A stretch of 42,913 nt of DNA from Bacillota bacterium (GTDB lineage: Bacteria > Bacillota > Clostridia > Christensenellales > Aristaeellaceae). The position numbers and the translations under genes are program-made. Location of the stretch: the NCBI GenBank assembly GCA_009787135.1, contig WRGP01000254.1, forward strand, positions 1-42,913, given 5' to 3'. Under the pieces are notes generated by a model, which saw only the letters and a program-made list of their open reading frames with translations, ran no database searches and was not told the DNA's origin. Each line of letters starts with the position of its first letter. Position 1 is the stretch's first letter. This document shows positions 34,321-42,881 of this stretch, piece by piece.

Positions 34321-35424
34321 ATGCAGAGCCAACACGAGCTGCTTCGGCCCGACGAACAGGCGACCCTTGTGCTCCGGCGCTTGTATGAGCGCTACGGCTA
34401 TAAAAAATTCCGCATGAACCGGTTTGAGGAATATGATTTCTACGCCGTCAACCGCGATTTTCTCGCCAACGGCCAGATCATCACCTTCACGGGGCTGGAC
34501 GGCAAGCTGATGGCGCTGCGGCCCGACGTAACGCTGTCCATCGTGAAAAAAACCCAGGCGGATGCGGGCGCGGCGGACCGGCTGTATTATACGGAGCCGG
34601 TGTACCGCCCCTGCAAGCACGCTTCGGCGTATCGGGAGAGTTTTCAGGTGGGCGTGGAGCACATCGGCGAAATCACCCCCTATGCCAGCGTGGAGGTGGT
34701 TTCGCTGGCCGCGCGCAGCCTTTCGCTGATAGAGGCCGATTGCGTGCTGGACATCTCGCACACAGGCTATGTGGAGGGGCTGCTGGCGGGGCTGCCCATG
34801 GACGATTTGACGCGCCGCGCCGTGCGCCGCTGCATCGAGGAAAAGAACGCGCATGAGCTGCGGCTGGCCGTGGCGGACACGCTGTCCGGGGAGGAGGCAG
34901 CCAGGCTGGCCGCCGTGGCGCAGCTCTCCGGCCCCTTCCCCCAAGCGCTGCCGGAGGCCAGGGCGCTGGCCAGCGGCGAGATGATGCTGGCCGCCATCGC
35001 CGAGCTGGAAACGCTCTACGCGGCCATGGCGGCCTCCGGCGAGGCGGGCCCGCTCCGGCTTGACTTTTCCATCACCAGCGACGCGAAATACTACAGCGGC
35101 CTGATGCTGCGCGGCTACATCCGCGGCGTGCCCAGCGCGGTGCTCAGCGGCGGGCGGTACGATCCGTTGCTGAGGCGCATGGGCAAGCCGGGCCTCTCGG
35201 CCATGGGCTTCGCGATCTACTTTGACGAGCTGGCAAGGTTTCTGAGCGCCGAGGCGGACACAGCCGTGGAAACCGTGGTGCTCTATAAGCCGGACGCGGA
35301 CCCCGCGGCGGTGACGCGCATGGTGCACTCCCGCGTGGCACGGGGCGAGCGCGTCTGGGCCGGCACGGCGCTGCCCAAAGGCCTTACGTGGTCGCGGGTA
35401 TTGGAGGTGAACGGGCATGCTTAA
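34321..35424 (+). CDS. hisZ: ATP phosphoribosyltransferase regulatory subunit
   Basis: HisZ is a histidyl-tRNA synthetase paralogue without aminoacylation activity that forms the regulatory half of the short-type HisG enzyme. The 367-residue protein has the class II synthetase core: LDGKLMALRPDVTLSIVK, LYYTEPVYR (motif 2-like) and the C-terminal VLSGGRYDPLLRRMG. It lacks an anticodon-binding domain of normal HisRS. It is the first gene of the operon and overlaps hisG by eight bases. The neighbouring HisG is the short form, which needs HisZ. Confidence 0.94.
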   Translation: MQSQHELLRPDEQATLVLRRLYERYGYKKFRMNRFEEYDFYAVNRDFLANGQIITFTGLDGKLMALRPDVTLSIVKKTQADAGAADRLYYTEPVYRPCKHASAYRESFQVGVEHIGEITPYASVEVVSLAARSLSLIEADCVLDISHTGYVEGLLAGLPMDDLTRRAVRRCIEEKNAHELRLAVADTLSGEEAARLAAVAQLSGPFPQALPEARALASGEMMLAAIAELETLYAAMAASGEAGPLRLDFSITSDAKYYSGLMLRGYIRGVPSAVLSGGRYDPLLRRMGKPGLSAMGFAIYFDELARFLSAEADTAVETVVLYKPDADPAAVTRMVHSRVARGERVWAGTALPKGLTWSRVLEVNGHA

Positions 35425-36040
35425 CATCGCCTTGCCCAAGGGGCGCCTAGGGGATAAGGTGTACCGCCTGTTCGCCCAGATGGGCTTTGACTGCCCGGAT
35501 TTTTTTGAGGACCATCGAAAGCTCGTGCTGGAAAGCGCGGCCGGGGACATCCGCTATTTCCTGGTGAAACCTTCGGACGTGGCGATCTACGTGGAGCACG
35601 GCGCGGCGGATATCGGCGTGGTGGGGCGGGATATTTTGCTGGAGACGCGGCCGGACGTCTATGAACTGCTTGATTTGAAGCTTGGCAAATGCCGGCTTGC
35701 CATCGCCGGGCCAAACGATTTCCGCGACCGGCCGGACGCGCCCCTCCGGGTGGCCACCAAATTCCCCAACGTGACACGGCGGCATTACCAGGGCAAAAAC
35801 CGCGACATTGAAGTCATCAAGCTCAACGGCTCCATTGAGCTCGCGCCGCTCCTTGGGCTTTCGGACGTGATTGTGGACATTGTGGAGACCGGCACCACGC
35901 TAAAGGAAAACAACCTGCGCGTGTTTGAGGATATCGCCCAAAGCAGCGCGCGCCTGATCGCGGGCAAGGGCGGCTATAAATTCAAGCGGCCAAGAATTGA
36001 TTCGATTGTAACGCAAATGACGGAGGCGATTGAAACATGA
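35417..36040 (+). CDS. hisG: ATP phosphoribosyltransferase, short form
   Basis: HisG condenses ATP and PRPP in the first step of histidine synthesis. The 207-residue protein lacks the C-terminal ACT-like regulatory domain of long HisG. Signatures include LNIALPKGRLGDKVY, GAADIGVVGRDILLE, and the PRPP-binding IVDIVETGTTLKENNL. The start is preceded by GGAGGTG and overlaps hisZ; the stop overlaps hisD (ATGA). Confidence 0.96.
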   Translation: MLNIALPKGRLGDKVYRLFAQMGFDCPDFFEDHRKLVLESAAGDIRYFLVKPSDVAIYVEHGAADIGVVGRDILLETRPDVYELLDLKLGKCRLAIAGPNDFRDRPDAPLRVATKFPNVTRRHYQGKNRDIEVIKLNGSIELAPLLGLSDVIVDIVETGTTLKENNLRVFEDIAQSSARLIAGKGGYKFKRPRIDSIVTQMTEAIET

Positions 36041-37317
36041 TCCGGATTATGCAAAGCGGCGAAGTGGACGCAAGCGAGCTGATCTCGTGCCAGGTGGAGC
36101 AGAACATGGAAATCGACGCCCGCGTGCTCGCCATCCTAAGCGAGGTGCGCGAACGCGGCGACGAGGCGGTGCTCGCGCTTACCAGGCAATTGGACGGCGC
36201 AACGCTTGACGCCTTGGAGCTTCCCGCCCGGGAAATTGACAAGGCCTACGCGGCCATGGACGCGGATTTTCTCCAGACGCTGGAAATGGCCGCCGAAAAC
36301 ATCCGCGCGTTTCATGCAAAGCAGGTCCGCAACAACTTTATCATCAGCGAGACGGAAGGCGTTTTGCTCGGCCAGAGGGTGACGCCCCTCGCCCGCGCGG
36401 GCCTGTATGTGCCCGGCGGCACGGCGCTCTACCCCAGCACGGTCCTCATGGACGCCATCCCCGCGAAGCTGGCCGGCGTTCCGGAGGTCGTCATGGCCAC
36501 GCCGCCAAGGCCCGACGGCAGCGTGGACGCGGGCGTGCTCGCCGCCGCCAGGGTGGCCGGCGTGAGCCGCGTCTTCCGTATGGGCGGCGCGCAGGCGATC
36601 GGCGCCATGGCGTATGGAACAAAGAGTGTGCCGCGCGTGGACAAAATCGTCGGCCCCGGCAACATCTACGTCGCCACGGCCAAGCGGCTTGTATACGGCC
36701 TGGTGGATATCGACATGGTGGCGGGGCCGAGCGAGATTCTCATCATCGCCGACGAGACGTGCAATCCCGCCCATATCGCCGCGGATTTGCTCTCGCAGGC
36801 CGAGCACGACAGACTGGCGTCGTCCCTGCTCGTCACCACGAGCCAGGCCCTGGCCGAGGCCGTGCGGCAGGCGCTGGAGGAGCAGATCCCCCGGCTGCCC
36901 CGCGCGGATATCTGCCGGGAATCCATCGACAAAAACGGCCGCATCATCGTGGCGGAATCGCTTGCCGGCGCTGTCGCCATCAGCAACCAAATCGCGCCGG
37001 AGCACCTTGAGCTGTGTGTGGAAGACCCGTTCAGCCTGCTGCCGGCGGTGCGAAACGCGGGCAGCATCTTCCTTGGCAAAAACGCGCCGGAGGCGCTGGG
37101 CGATTACTTCGCCGGCCCCAACCACACGCTGCCCACCAGCGGCACGGCCCGCTTCTCCTCCCCGCTGTCGGTGGATGATTTTGTAAAGAAGTCGTCATTC
37201 ATCTACTATACAAAAGAAGCGCTGGGCAAGGTGCGGGCAAGGGTCGTGGATTTTGCGACGCGCGAGGGACTGGCGGCGCACGCGGAGAGCGTGGCGATCC
37301 GGTTTCGGGAGGCGTAA
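36037..37317 (+). CDS. hisD: Histidinol dehydrogenase
   Basis: HisD oxidises L-histidinol to histidine in two NAD-dependent steps, the end of the pathway. The 426-residue protein has YVPGGTALYPSTVLM, KIVGPGNIYVATAKR, the zinc/catalytic region DMVAGPSEILIIAD and QAEHDRLASSLL, and NHTLPTSGTARFSSPL. The length is normal (about 430). Its ATG overlaps the hisG stop by four bases. An 85-base gap with a long hairpin separates it from hisC. Confidence 0.97.
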   Translation: MIRIMQSGEVDASELISCQVEQNMEIDARVLAILSEVRERGDEAVLALTRQLDGATLDALELPAREIDKAYAAMDADFLQTLEMAAENIRAFHAKQVRNNFIISETEGVLLGQRVTPLARAGLYVPGGTALYPSTVLMDAIPAKLAGVPEVVMATPPRPDGSVDAGVLAAARVAGVSRVFRMGGAQAIGAMAYGTKSVPRVDKIVGPGNIYVATAKRLVYGLVDIDMVAGPSEILIIADETCNPAHIAADLLSQAEHDRLASSLLVTTSQALAEAVRQALEEQIPRLPRADICRESIDKNGRIIVAESLAGAVAISNQIAPEHLELCVEDPFSLLPAVRNAGSIFLGKNAPEALGDYFAGPNHTLPTSGTARFSSPLSVDDFVKKSSFIYYTKEALGKVRARVVDFATREGLAAHAESVAIRFREA

Positions 37318-37322
37318 AAAAC

Positions 37323-37370
37323 GAAAGAGGGGAACGCGGGGGGATCTCCGCCCTTTGGCGGACCTCTTTC
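37323..37370. repeat. Long hairpin between hisD and hisC
   Basis: GAAAGAGG (37323-37330) pairs with CCTCTTTC (37363-37370), and within it TCCGCC-CTTT-GGCGGA (37347-37362) is a perfect inner stem. A terminator is unlikely because no T-run follows on the plus strand. The element resembles the REP-like G/C palindromes in the rpoB-rpoC spacer. Confidence 0.6.
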
Positions 37371-37402
37371 AAACACCCTCAAAATAAGAGAGGAGAGCGG
37401 CC

Positions 37403-38473
37403 ATGAGCCGATTTTTATCCGACCGCTTCGCGGCGCTCACCCCCTACGTTCCCGGCGAGCAGCCGAGGGACCAGCGGTATATCAAACTGAACACGAACGA
37501 AAGCCCCTATCCGCCCGCGATCGGCGTGCTGGAAGCCGTCAGCCGCGCGGAGGTGTCGCGGCTCAACCTGTATTCGGACCCCACGGCGCGGGAGCTTGAG
37601 AGCGCCATCGCGGCGTTTTACGGCGTGAACGCAGAGCAAGTGATGGCGACCAACGGCTCCGACGAGGCGCTGGCGTTCTGCTTTCAGGCGTTTTGCGATC
37701 AAAAAACGGGCGCTTGCTTCCCCGATATCACATACGGGTTCTACGAGGTCTTCGCCAGGCTTTACGGCGTGCCGGCGAAGGTGATCCCGCTGGACGAACA
37801 GTTCCGCGTAACGCCGGCGCTGTACCGAGGCGCGGGCGGCACGATCTTTCTGGCGAACCCGAACGCGCCGACGGGGATCGCGCTTCCGCTTGCCGCCGTG
37901 GAGGAAATCGCGCGGCAAAACCCGAATACGCTGTTGGTTGTGGACGAGGCGTATGTGGACTTTGGCGGGGAAAGCGCCGTGCCGCTGATCGGCCGGTACG
38001 ATAACGTGCTGGTCGTCATGACCTGCTCCAAATCACGGAACCTGGCGGGCGGGCGCGTTGGTTTCGTGCTGGGGAGCGCGGATGTCATACGCGACCTTCG
38101 CAAGATAAAGTATTCGTTCAACCCCTACAACCTCAACCGCCTCTCGCTGCTGGCCGGGGCCGCCGCCCTGCGGGATGAAGCCTATTTCCGCGCGTGTGTA
38201 AATACGATCATGGAAACGCGGGCATGGGCGGCGCGGGCGCTTGGCGAGCGTGGGTTTGAGGTGCTGGATTCCCGGACCAACTTTGTCTTCGCAAAGCCAG
38301 TAAGGCTCGGCGGCAAGGCGTATTATGAAGGGCTGAAGGCGGCCGGGGTGCTCGTGCGGCACTTTGACGCCCCGCGCGTCCGCGATTTTGTGCGCATCTC
38401 CATCGGCACGCCGGAGGAGATGCGCGCGCTGCTGGACGCGACAGACCGTTTATGGGAGGAAAAGAGAGCATGA
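37403..38473 (+). CDS. hisC: Histidinol-phosphate aminotransferase
   Basis: This PLP aminotransferase converts imidazole acetol phosphate to histidinol phosphate. The 356-residue protein has the fold-type I features: LNTNESPYPPA near the N-terminus, TNGSDEAL, VVDEAYVDFGG, and Lys210 in TCSKSRNLAGGRVGF as the PLP Schiff-base residue. GAGGAG precedes the ATG. The stop overlaps hisB. Confidence 0.95.
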   Translation: MSRFLSDRFAALTPYVPGEQPRDQRYIKLNTNESPYPPAIGVLEAVSRAEVSRLNLYSDPTARELESAIAAFYGVNAEQVMATNGSDEALAFCFQAFCDQKTGACFPDITYGFYEVFARLYGVPAKVIPLDEQFRVTPALYRGAGGTIFLANPNAPTGIALPLAAVEEIARQNPNTLLVVDEAYVDFGGESAVPLIGRYDNVLVVMTCSKSRNLAGGRVGFVLGSADVIRDLRKIKYSFNPYNLNRLSLLAGAAALRDEAYFRACVNTIMETRAWAARALGERGFEVLDSRTNFVFAKPVRLGGKAYYEGLKAAGVLVRHFDAPRVRDFVRISIGTPEEMRALLDATDRLWEEKRA

Positions 38474-39060
38474 GACAGGCTACCGTCACCAGAAACACAG
38501 GGGAAACGCGAATCACGCTGACGCTTGCCCTGGACGGCTCGGGCAAGACCGAGATCCGTACGGGGTGCGGGTTTCTCGACCATATGCTCACGCTCTTCGC
38601 GCGCCACGGGCATTTCGGCCTGTCGCTCGCGTGCCAGGGCGACACACACGTGGACGACCACCACACCGTGGAGGACTGCGGCATCGCGCTGGGGCAGGCG
38701 TTTGCCCAGGCGCTGGGCGGCGGCCGCGGCATCGCGCGGTACGGAAGCTGCCTGCTGCCCATGGACGAGGCGCTGGTGCGGGTGGCGCTGGATGTGTCCG
38801 GCCGGGGGCATTTGGCATACGGCCTGAAGCCGCGCGCGCAAAAGGTTGGCACGTTCGATACGGAGCTGGTGAAGGAATTTTTCGGGGGCCTGTGCCGGAG
38901 CATGGGGCTGACGCTGCACGTCACGCAGCTGGCCGGTGAGAACGCGCATCATATCCTGGAGGCGGCCTTCAAGGGGCTTGGCCGCGCGCTGCGCGCGGCC
39001 ACGGCCATTGACCCCGAGCGGCAAGACGAAATCCCTTCCACAAAGGGCGTGCTCCTATGA
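38470..39060 (+). CDS. hisB: Imidazoleglycerol-phosphate dehydratase
   Basis: The 196-residue enzyme is a monofunctional HisB (IGPD only) without a histidinol-phosphatase domain. The metal-binding repeats are present: LDHMLTLFARHGHF, DDHHTVEDCGIALGQA, DVSGRGHLAY, and ENAHHILEAAFKGLGRAL. The ATG at 38470 overlaps the hisC stop (ATGA), and the next gene again overlaps by four bases. Confidence 0.96.
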   Translation: MRQATVTRNTGETRITLTLALDGSGKTEIRTGCGFLDHMLTLFARHGHFGLSLACQGDTHVDDHHTVEDCGIALGQAFAQALGGGRGIARYGSCLLPMDEALVRVALDVSGRGHLAYGLKPRAQKVGTFDTELVKEFFGGLCRSMGLTLHVTQLAGENAHHILEAAFKGLGRALRAATAIDPERQDEIPSTKGVLL

Positions 39061-39674
39061 TCGCGATCGTTGACTATGGCGTAGGCAACCTGTTCTCGCT
39101 GGCCGCGTCGCTCCGGCACCTGGGCCTTGAGAGCACGGTGACCGGCGACGCGGACGCGATCGCGCGGGCGGAGCGGATCATCCTGCCGGGCGTGGGCGCA
39201 TTTGGCGACGCCATCACCAAGCTGCGCGCCACGGGGCTTGTGCCCACGCTGGATCGGGCCGTGGCCGGCGGCACGCCGCTGCTGGGCATCTGCCTTGGCA
39301 TGCAGCTCTTGTTTGAAAAGAGCGGCGAGTACGGCGACTGGGCCGGCCTTTCCTACCTCGCCGGCTATGTGGCGCCGCTGGCCGGCGACATTCCGCCGGC
39401 GCTGAAGGTGCCGCAAATGGGGTGGAACGCGCTTGAAATTCTGGACGAAAAAGAGCCGCTGCTGAAATACACAAGGCCGGGCGAACATGTATACTACGTA
39501 CACTCCTACTACGTCAAGGGCTGTGAGAACAGCCTCAAGGCCGGGTCGCGCTATGGCGTCTTCGTGCCCGGCGTGGTGCGCGCGGGCAATGTATGGGGCG
39601 CGCAGTTCCACCCTGAGAAGAGCGGAACGGCAGGCCTCGCGATGCTCAAGGCGTTTGGCGAGGGTGTGGGCTGA
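39057..39674 (+). CDS. hisH: Imidazole glycerol phosphate synthase, glutamine amidotransferase subunit
   Basis: HisH hydrolyses glutamine and feeds ammonia to HisF. The 205-residue class I amidotransferase has the nucleophile Cys79 in LLGICLGMQLLF, and the catalytic His-x-Glu in AQFHPEKSG near the C-terminus. YYVHSYYVKG is also typical. It is separated from its partner hisF by hisA and by a 143-base spacer with repeats. Confidence 0.96.
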   Translation: MIAIVDYGVGNLFSLAASLRHLGLESTVTGDADAIARAERIILPGVGAFGDAITKLRATGLVPTLDRAVAGGTPLLGICLGMQLLFEKSGEYGDWAGLSYLAGYVAPLAGDIPPALKVPQMGWNALEILDEKEPLLKYTRPGEHVYYVHSYYVKGCENSLKAGSRYGVFVPGVVRAGNVWGAQFHPEKSGTAGLAMLKAFGEGVG

Positions 39675-39689
39675 CGACGGGGGAAACGC

Positions 39690-39761
39690 CTTCTTTCTTT
39701 TCGGGAGAAAAGAAAGAAGCAAAGAAAAGCCTCTTTAAAGAAGCAAAGAAAAGCCTCTTTA
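39690..39761. repeat. 13-bp hairpin and tandem 24-base repeat between hisH and hisA
   Basis: CTTCTTTCTTTTC (39690-39702) and GAAAAGAAAGAAG (39707-39719) form a perfect 13-bp stem with a GGGA loop. Two identical copies of a 22-mer starting GAAGCAAAGAAAAGCC follow, at 39716-39737 and 39740-39761 (period 24). The purine/pyrimidine-rich composition is unlike the coding DNA on both sides. It looks like an inserted intergenic repeat. The operon presumably reads through it, as no separate hisA promoter is clear. Confidence 0.75.
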
Positions 39762-39817
39762 CACTGGAATAGGGCTTCCCCCGGCGCCGTATTTGGTAAA
39801 GCGAGGAGACAGGATGG

Positions 39818-40546
39818 ATGATCGTTTTTCCGGCGATTGACCTTCGGGCGGGCAAGGTGGTGCGGCTGACGCAGGGCGACTATGGCCGCATGGACGTATA
39901 TGGGGACGATCCGGTGCAAACGGCGGAAAACTTCCGCGAAGCGGGCGCCGCGCATTTGCACGTGGTCGATCTGGACGGCGCCAGGGACGGCGCGCCGCGC
40001 AATCATGACACCCTGGCCGCGCTGGCGGCGGCGGAAGGCCTCTTTACGCAGGCGGGCGGCGGCATCCGCACGCCGGAGCGGGTGGATGCGTATCTCAGCC
40101 TTGGCATAGACCGGGTGATCCTGGGCACGGCCGCGCTGAGAGACCCCGCCTTTCTTCGTGCCATGGTGGCGGCGCACGGCGAAAAAATCGCCGTAGGCGT
40201 GGACGCTAAGGACGGCAAGGTCGCCGTGGAGGGCTGGCGGAACGTGAGCGACACGGACGCGATGGCGTTCTGCCGCCATCTGCGCGACTTGGGCGTGCAA
40301 ACCGTCATTTACACCGACATTGCCAAAGACGGCAGGCTTTCGGGCACAAACCTGCCCGCGTACGAGGCGCTCGGCAAGCTCTCGGGCCTTTCCATCGTGG
40401 CGTCCGGCGGCGTCAGTTCGGAGGCGGAAATCAAAACGCTGCGCGATATGGGGCTCTATGGCGTGATCGTCGGCAAGGCGCTGTATGAAAAGCGGCTCGC
40501 CTTAGACCGCGTGCTGTCAATCGCGAAGGGGGTTTTATCGTCATGA
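39818..40546 (+). CDS. hisA: ProFAR isomerase
   Basis: HisA isomerises the aminoaldose ProFAR to PRFAR. The 242-residue TIM-barrel protein has the paired acids of this family: Asp8 region in IVFPAIDLRAGKVVRLTQGDY and the second half TDIAKDGRLSG, with VGVDAKDGKVAVEGW. GAGGAG is eight bases before the ATG. It overlaps hisF by four bases. Confidence 0.96.
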   Translation: MIVFPAIDLRAGKVVRLTQGDYGRMDVYGDDPVQTAENFREAGAAHLHVVDLDGARDGAPRNHDTLAALAAAEGLFTQAGGGIRTPERVDAYLSLGIDRVILGTAALRDPAFLRAMVAAHGEKIAVGVDAKDGKVAVEGWRNVSDTDAMAFCRHLRDLGVQTVIYTDIAKDGRLSGTNLPAYEALGKLSGLSIVASGGVSSEAEIKTLRDMGLYGVIVGKALYEKRLALDRVLSIAKGVLSS

Positions 40547-41328
40547 TTACCAAGCGCATCATTCCCTGTCTGGATATCCGCGGCGGGCGGGTGGTCAAGG
40601 GCAGGAACTTTGAGGGCGTCCGCGACGTGGACAGCCCCGTGGCGCTCGCGCAGTATTACAACACGCAGGGCGCGGACGAATTGGTCTTCTATGATATTAC
40701 CGCCAGCGCCGAGGGGCGCGGCCTGTTTACGGATGTGCTGACCGGCGTGGCCCGCGAGGTGTTCATTCCGCTGACCGTGGGGGGCAACATCAACTCGGTC
40801 GATGATTTTGAGCGCGTGCTGGGGTGCGGCGCGGACAAGGTGAGCGTCAACACCGGCGCGGTCCGCACCCCTTCGCTCATCGAGGCCGCGGCGCGCAAGT
40901 ACGGCAACCAGTGCGTGGTGCTGTCCATGGACATCAAGCGCGTGGACGGGCAGTTCCGCGTCTTCGCCAAGGGCGGGCGAGAGGATACGGGCATTGACGC
41001 GCTGGAATGGGCGCGGCGCGGCGCGGAAAGCGGCGCGGGCGAATTGGTGGTGAACAGCATCGATACCGACGGCGTGCGGGACGGGTTCGACCTGGAGATG
41101 CTCGCCGCGATCTGCGAACGCGTGCGCGTGCCGGTCATTGCCAGCGGCGGGGCGGGCCGCATGGAGCACTTCAAGGCGCTGTTCCAAACCCTGCCGGGCG
41201 TGGACGCGGGGCTGGCGGCCTCTATTTTCCATTATAAGGAAGTCGGCATTCCGGCGCTGAAAAAATACCTGCGGGCGCAGGGCATTGAAATGCGGATAGG
41301 AGGCGAGCCATATGGACCTGAAATTTGA
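40543..41328 (+). CDS. hisF: Imidazole glycerol phosphate synthase, cyclase subunit
   Basis: HisF uses ammonia from HisH to make imidazole glycerol phosphate and AICAR. The 261-residue TIM barrel has the catalytic CLDIRGGRVVKGRNF segment near residue 9, VGGNINSVDDFERVL, and the second acid in SIDTDGVRDGFDLE. The length is slightly above the usual 252-257. It overlaps hisA and hisIE (17 bases). Confidence 0.97.
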   Translation: MITKRIIPCLDIRGGRVVKGRNFEGVRDVDSPVALAQYYNTQGADELVFYDITASAEGRGLFTDVLTGVAREVFIPLTVGGNINSVDDFERVLGCGADKVSVNTGAVRTPSLIEAAARKYGNQCVVLSMDIKRVDGQFRVFAKGGREDTGIDALEWARRGAESGAGELVVNSIDTDGVRDGFDLEMLAAICERVRVPVIASGGAGRMEHFKALFQTLPGVDAGLAASIFHYKEVGIPALKKYLRAQGIEMRIGGEPYGPEI

Positions 41329-41956
41329 CAAGGACGGCCTGATTCCGGCCGTGGTGCAGGACTTCCGCACGGGCCGGGTGCTGACCGTCGCCTATATGAA
41401 CCAGGAGAGCCTTGCCATCAGCCTGGCGGAGAAACGGACGTGCTTTTACTCCCGCTCCCGCCAGGCGCTCTGGCGCAAGGGGGAAACGAGCGGCAACACG
41501 CAGCGCATCGTGCGCATGACCGCCGACTGCGACGGGGACGCCCTCGTCGTGGAGGTTATCAAGGAGGGCCCCGCGTGCCATACGGGCGAGGAAAGCTGCT
41601 TCTTTACGCTTCTCTACGCGCAGGAGGGCGCGCAACCCTTCTCCATGGACGCGCTCTACCGCCTGATCGAAGGCCGCAAGGCGGAGGCCAAGGAGGGGTC
41701 CTATACCACGTACCTCTTCCAAAAAGGCAAGGAAAAGATCCTCAAAAAGGTGGGCGAGGAGTGCACGGAGGTCATCATCGGCGGGATGAAGGGCAGCAAG
41801 GGCGAAACGGTCTACGAGATAGCCGACCTGGCGTACCACGTGCTGGTGCTCATGGCGGAGATGGGGATCACGGTGGAGGATATCCGCCAAGAGCTGGCCG
41901 CGCGCCATGTGGTGGACCATAAGGTGAAGCAGGAGACGCAAAGCGCGGACAAATAA
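41312..41956 (+). CDS. hisIE: Bifunctional phosphoribosyl-AMP cyclohydrolase / phosphoribosyl-ATP pyrophosphohydrolase
   Basis: This 214-residue protein fuses the third (HisI, residues about 1-110) and second (HisE, about 118-205) steps of histidine synthesis. HisI signatures are YSRSRQALWRKGETSGN and ADCDGDALVVEV with Cys ligands for zinc; HisE has EECTEVIIGG and ADLAYHVLVLM. It is the last his gene. The 127 bases between its stop and the next, convergent gene contain no clear terminator. Confidence 0.96.
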   Translation: MDLKFDKDGLIPAVVQDFRTGRVLTVAYMNQESLAISLAEKRTCFYSRSRQALWRKGETSGNTQRIVRMTADCDGDALVVEVIKEGPACHTGEESCFFTLLYAQEGAQPFSMDALYRLIEGRKAEAKEGSYTTYLFQKGKEKILKKVGEECTEVIIGGMKGSKGETVYEIADLAYHVLVLMAEMGITVEDIRQELAARHVVDHKVKQETQSADK

Positions 41957-42083
41957 CAGCGGCATGACAAAGCAGATTCGCTTTGACGCGGCGGGCGTTC
42001 TCTGTACGGCCGGGGACGGCGCGAACGAACGGCTGACCCCCTTTTGTTCAGGCGGCCCGCCCCGGCGCCGCGCGGGAGAAGCT

Positions 42084-42794
42084 TCAGCGGCTATCCAAAT
42101 ACCGCCTCGTATACGGGCAGGCCTCTATACATTTGCCGCACAGCGAAATCTCGATGCCAAGCCCGCGCATGGAACGCTCCCTGGCCGTTTTACGGCATGC
42201 CGGGGCGTCAAAAAAGTCGCCGCGATTCATTTCCACACGCCATGGGCGGCCCGAAACCGCTCCGGCGGGGCAGGCGTCCTGGCAAGCCGTGCAGCCGCCG
42301 CATTTTGACGCGTCGACCGGTGCCGCGGTCTCCAGCGGCGCGTCCGTTAAGATGGAAGAAAGCCGCACCATGGAGCCAAATTGTTCGGTCACCAGCAGCG
42401 CGCACTTGCCAATCCAGCCGATGCCCGCGCGGGTGGCGACGGTTTTGTGCGGCAGCGGGGTGCTGTAAGCCGTTTCAAACCGCTCCACATACGCCCGCGT
42501 TTGCGGGACGGCCGCAAACCCTCTTTCCCTCAGAATGCCCGCGCCCCGTTCCGCCAGGGCGTCAAGCGTCTCGTTGAGCAGGTTGTATTGCCCGTGATAT
42601 TCCCTGGTGGGCAGATCGCGGATTCCGCGAATGGCCGCTTTGGGGTACTTCACCGCAATGGCCACGCCGATGGGGAGCGCCTGGCGTATGGCCGGCGGCA
42701 CTGTGGCCAGGCTGCCAAAGCCGACGATATCCGCCCCGTGACGGAACAGTTCGGATTTTAGAAGCTTCGTCATGGGGGAATCTTTCCCATTCAT
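42084..42794 (-). CDS. QueG-like double [4Fe-4S] protein
   Basis: The 236-residue protein resembles epoxyqueuosine reductase (QueG) and related 4Fe-4S double-cluster proteins. Two clusters are marked by Cys165-GG-Cys168-TA-Cys171-QDA-Cys175 and Cys200...Cys219-GK-Cys222-IEA-Cys226. The N-terminal half includes RAGIGWIGKCALLV, as in QueG. It is much shorter than full QueG (about 350) and lacks its usual C-terminal repeat and some cobalamin-contact regions, so it is probably a paralogue rather than the queuosine enzyme. The ATG at 42794 follows AGGGGGA; in-frame ATGs at 42818 and 42773 are alternatives. It is convergent with the his operon. Confidence 0.85.
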   Translation of the reverse strand: MNGKDSPMTKLLKSELFRHGADIVGFGSLATVPPAIRQALPIGVAIAVKYPKAAIRGIRDLPTREYHGQYNLLNETLDALAERGAGILRERGFAAVPQTRAYVERFETAYSTPLPHKTVATRAGIGWIGKCALLVTEQFGSMVRLSSILTDAPLETAAPVDASKCGGCTACQDACPAGAVSGRPWRVEMNRGDFFDAPACRKTARERSMRGLGIEISLCGKCIEACPYTRRYLDSR

Positions 42795-42824
42795 ACAGCA
42801 TCCCCCTTTCCTCCACATGAAGGT

Positions 42825-42830
42825 ATTATA
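42825..42830 (-). promoter_or_regulatory. Probable -10 element of the QueG-like gene
   Basis: The minus strand reads TATAAT at 42830-42825, about 30 bases before the chosen ATG. I do not see a good -35 hexamer at 16-18 bases, so this is a partial promoter. Confidence 0.35.
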
Positions 42831-42881
42831 ACGTGAGTTCGACGATTAAGAACAGGGAAGAGCGGGGAAGGAGTGAAGGTC

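Noticed and set aside
41964..42308. Rightward frame of 114 codons after hisIE
   Set aside because: No ribosome-binding site; two thirds of it is antisense to the QueG-like gene.
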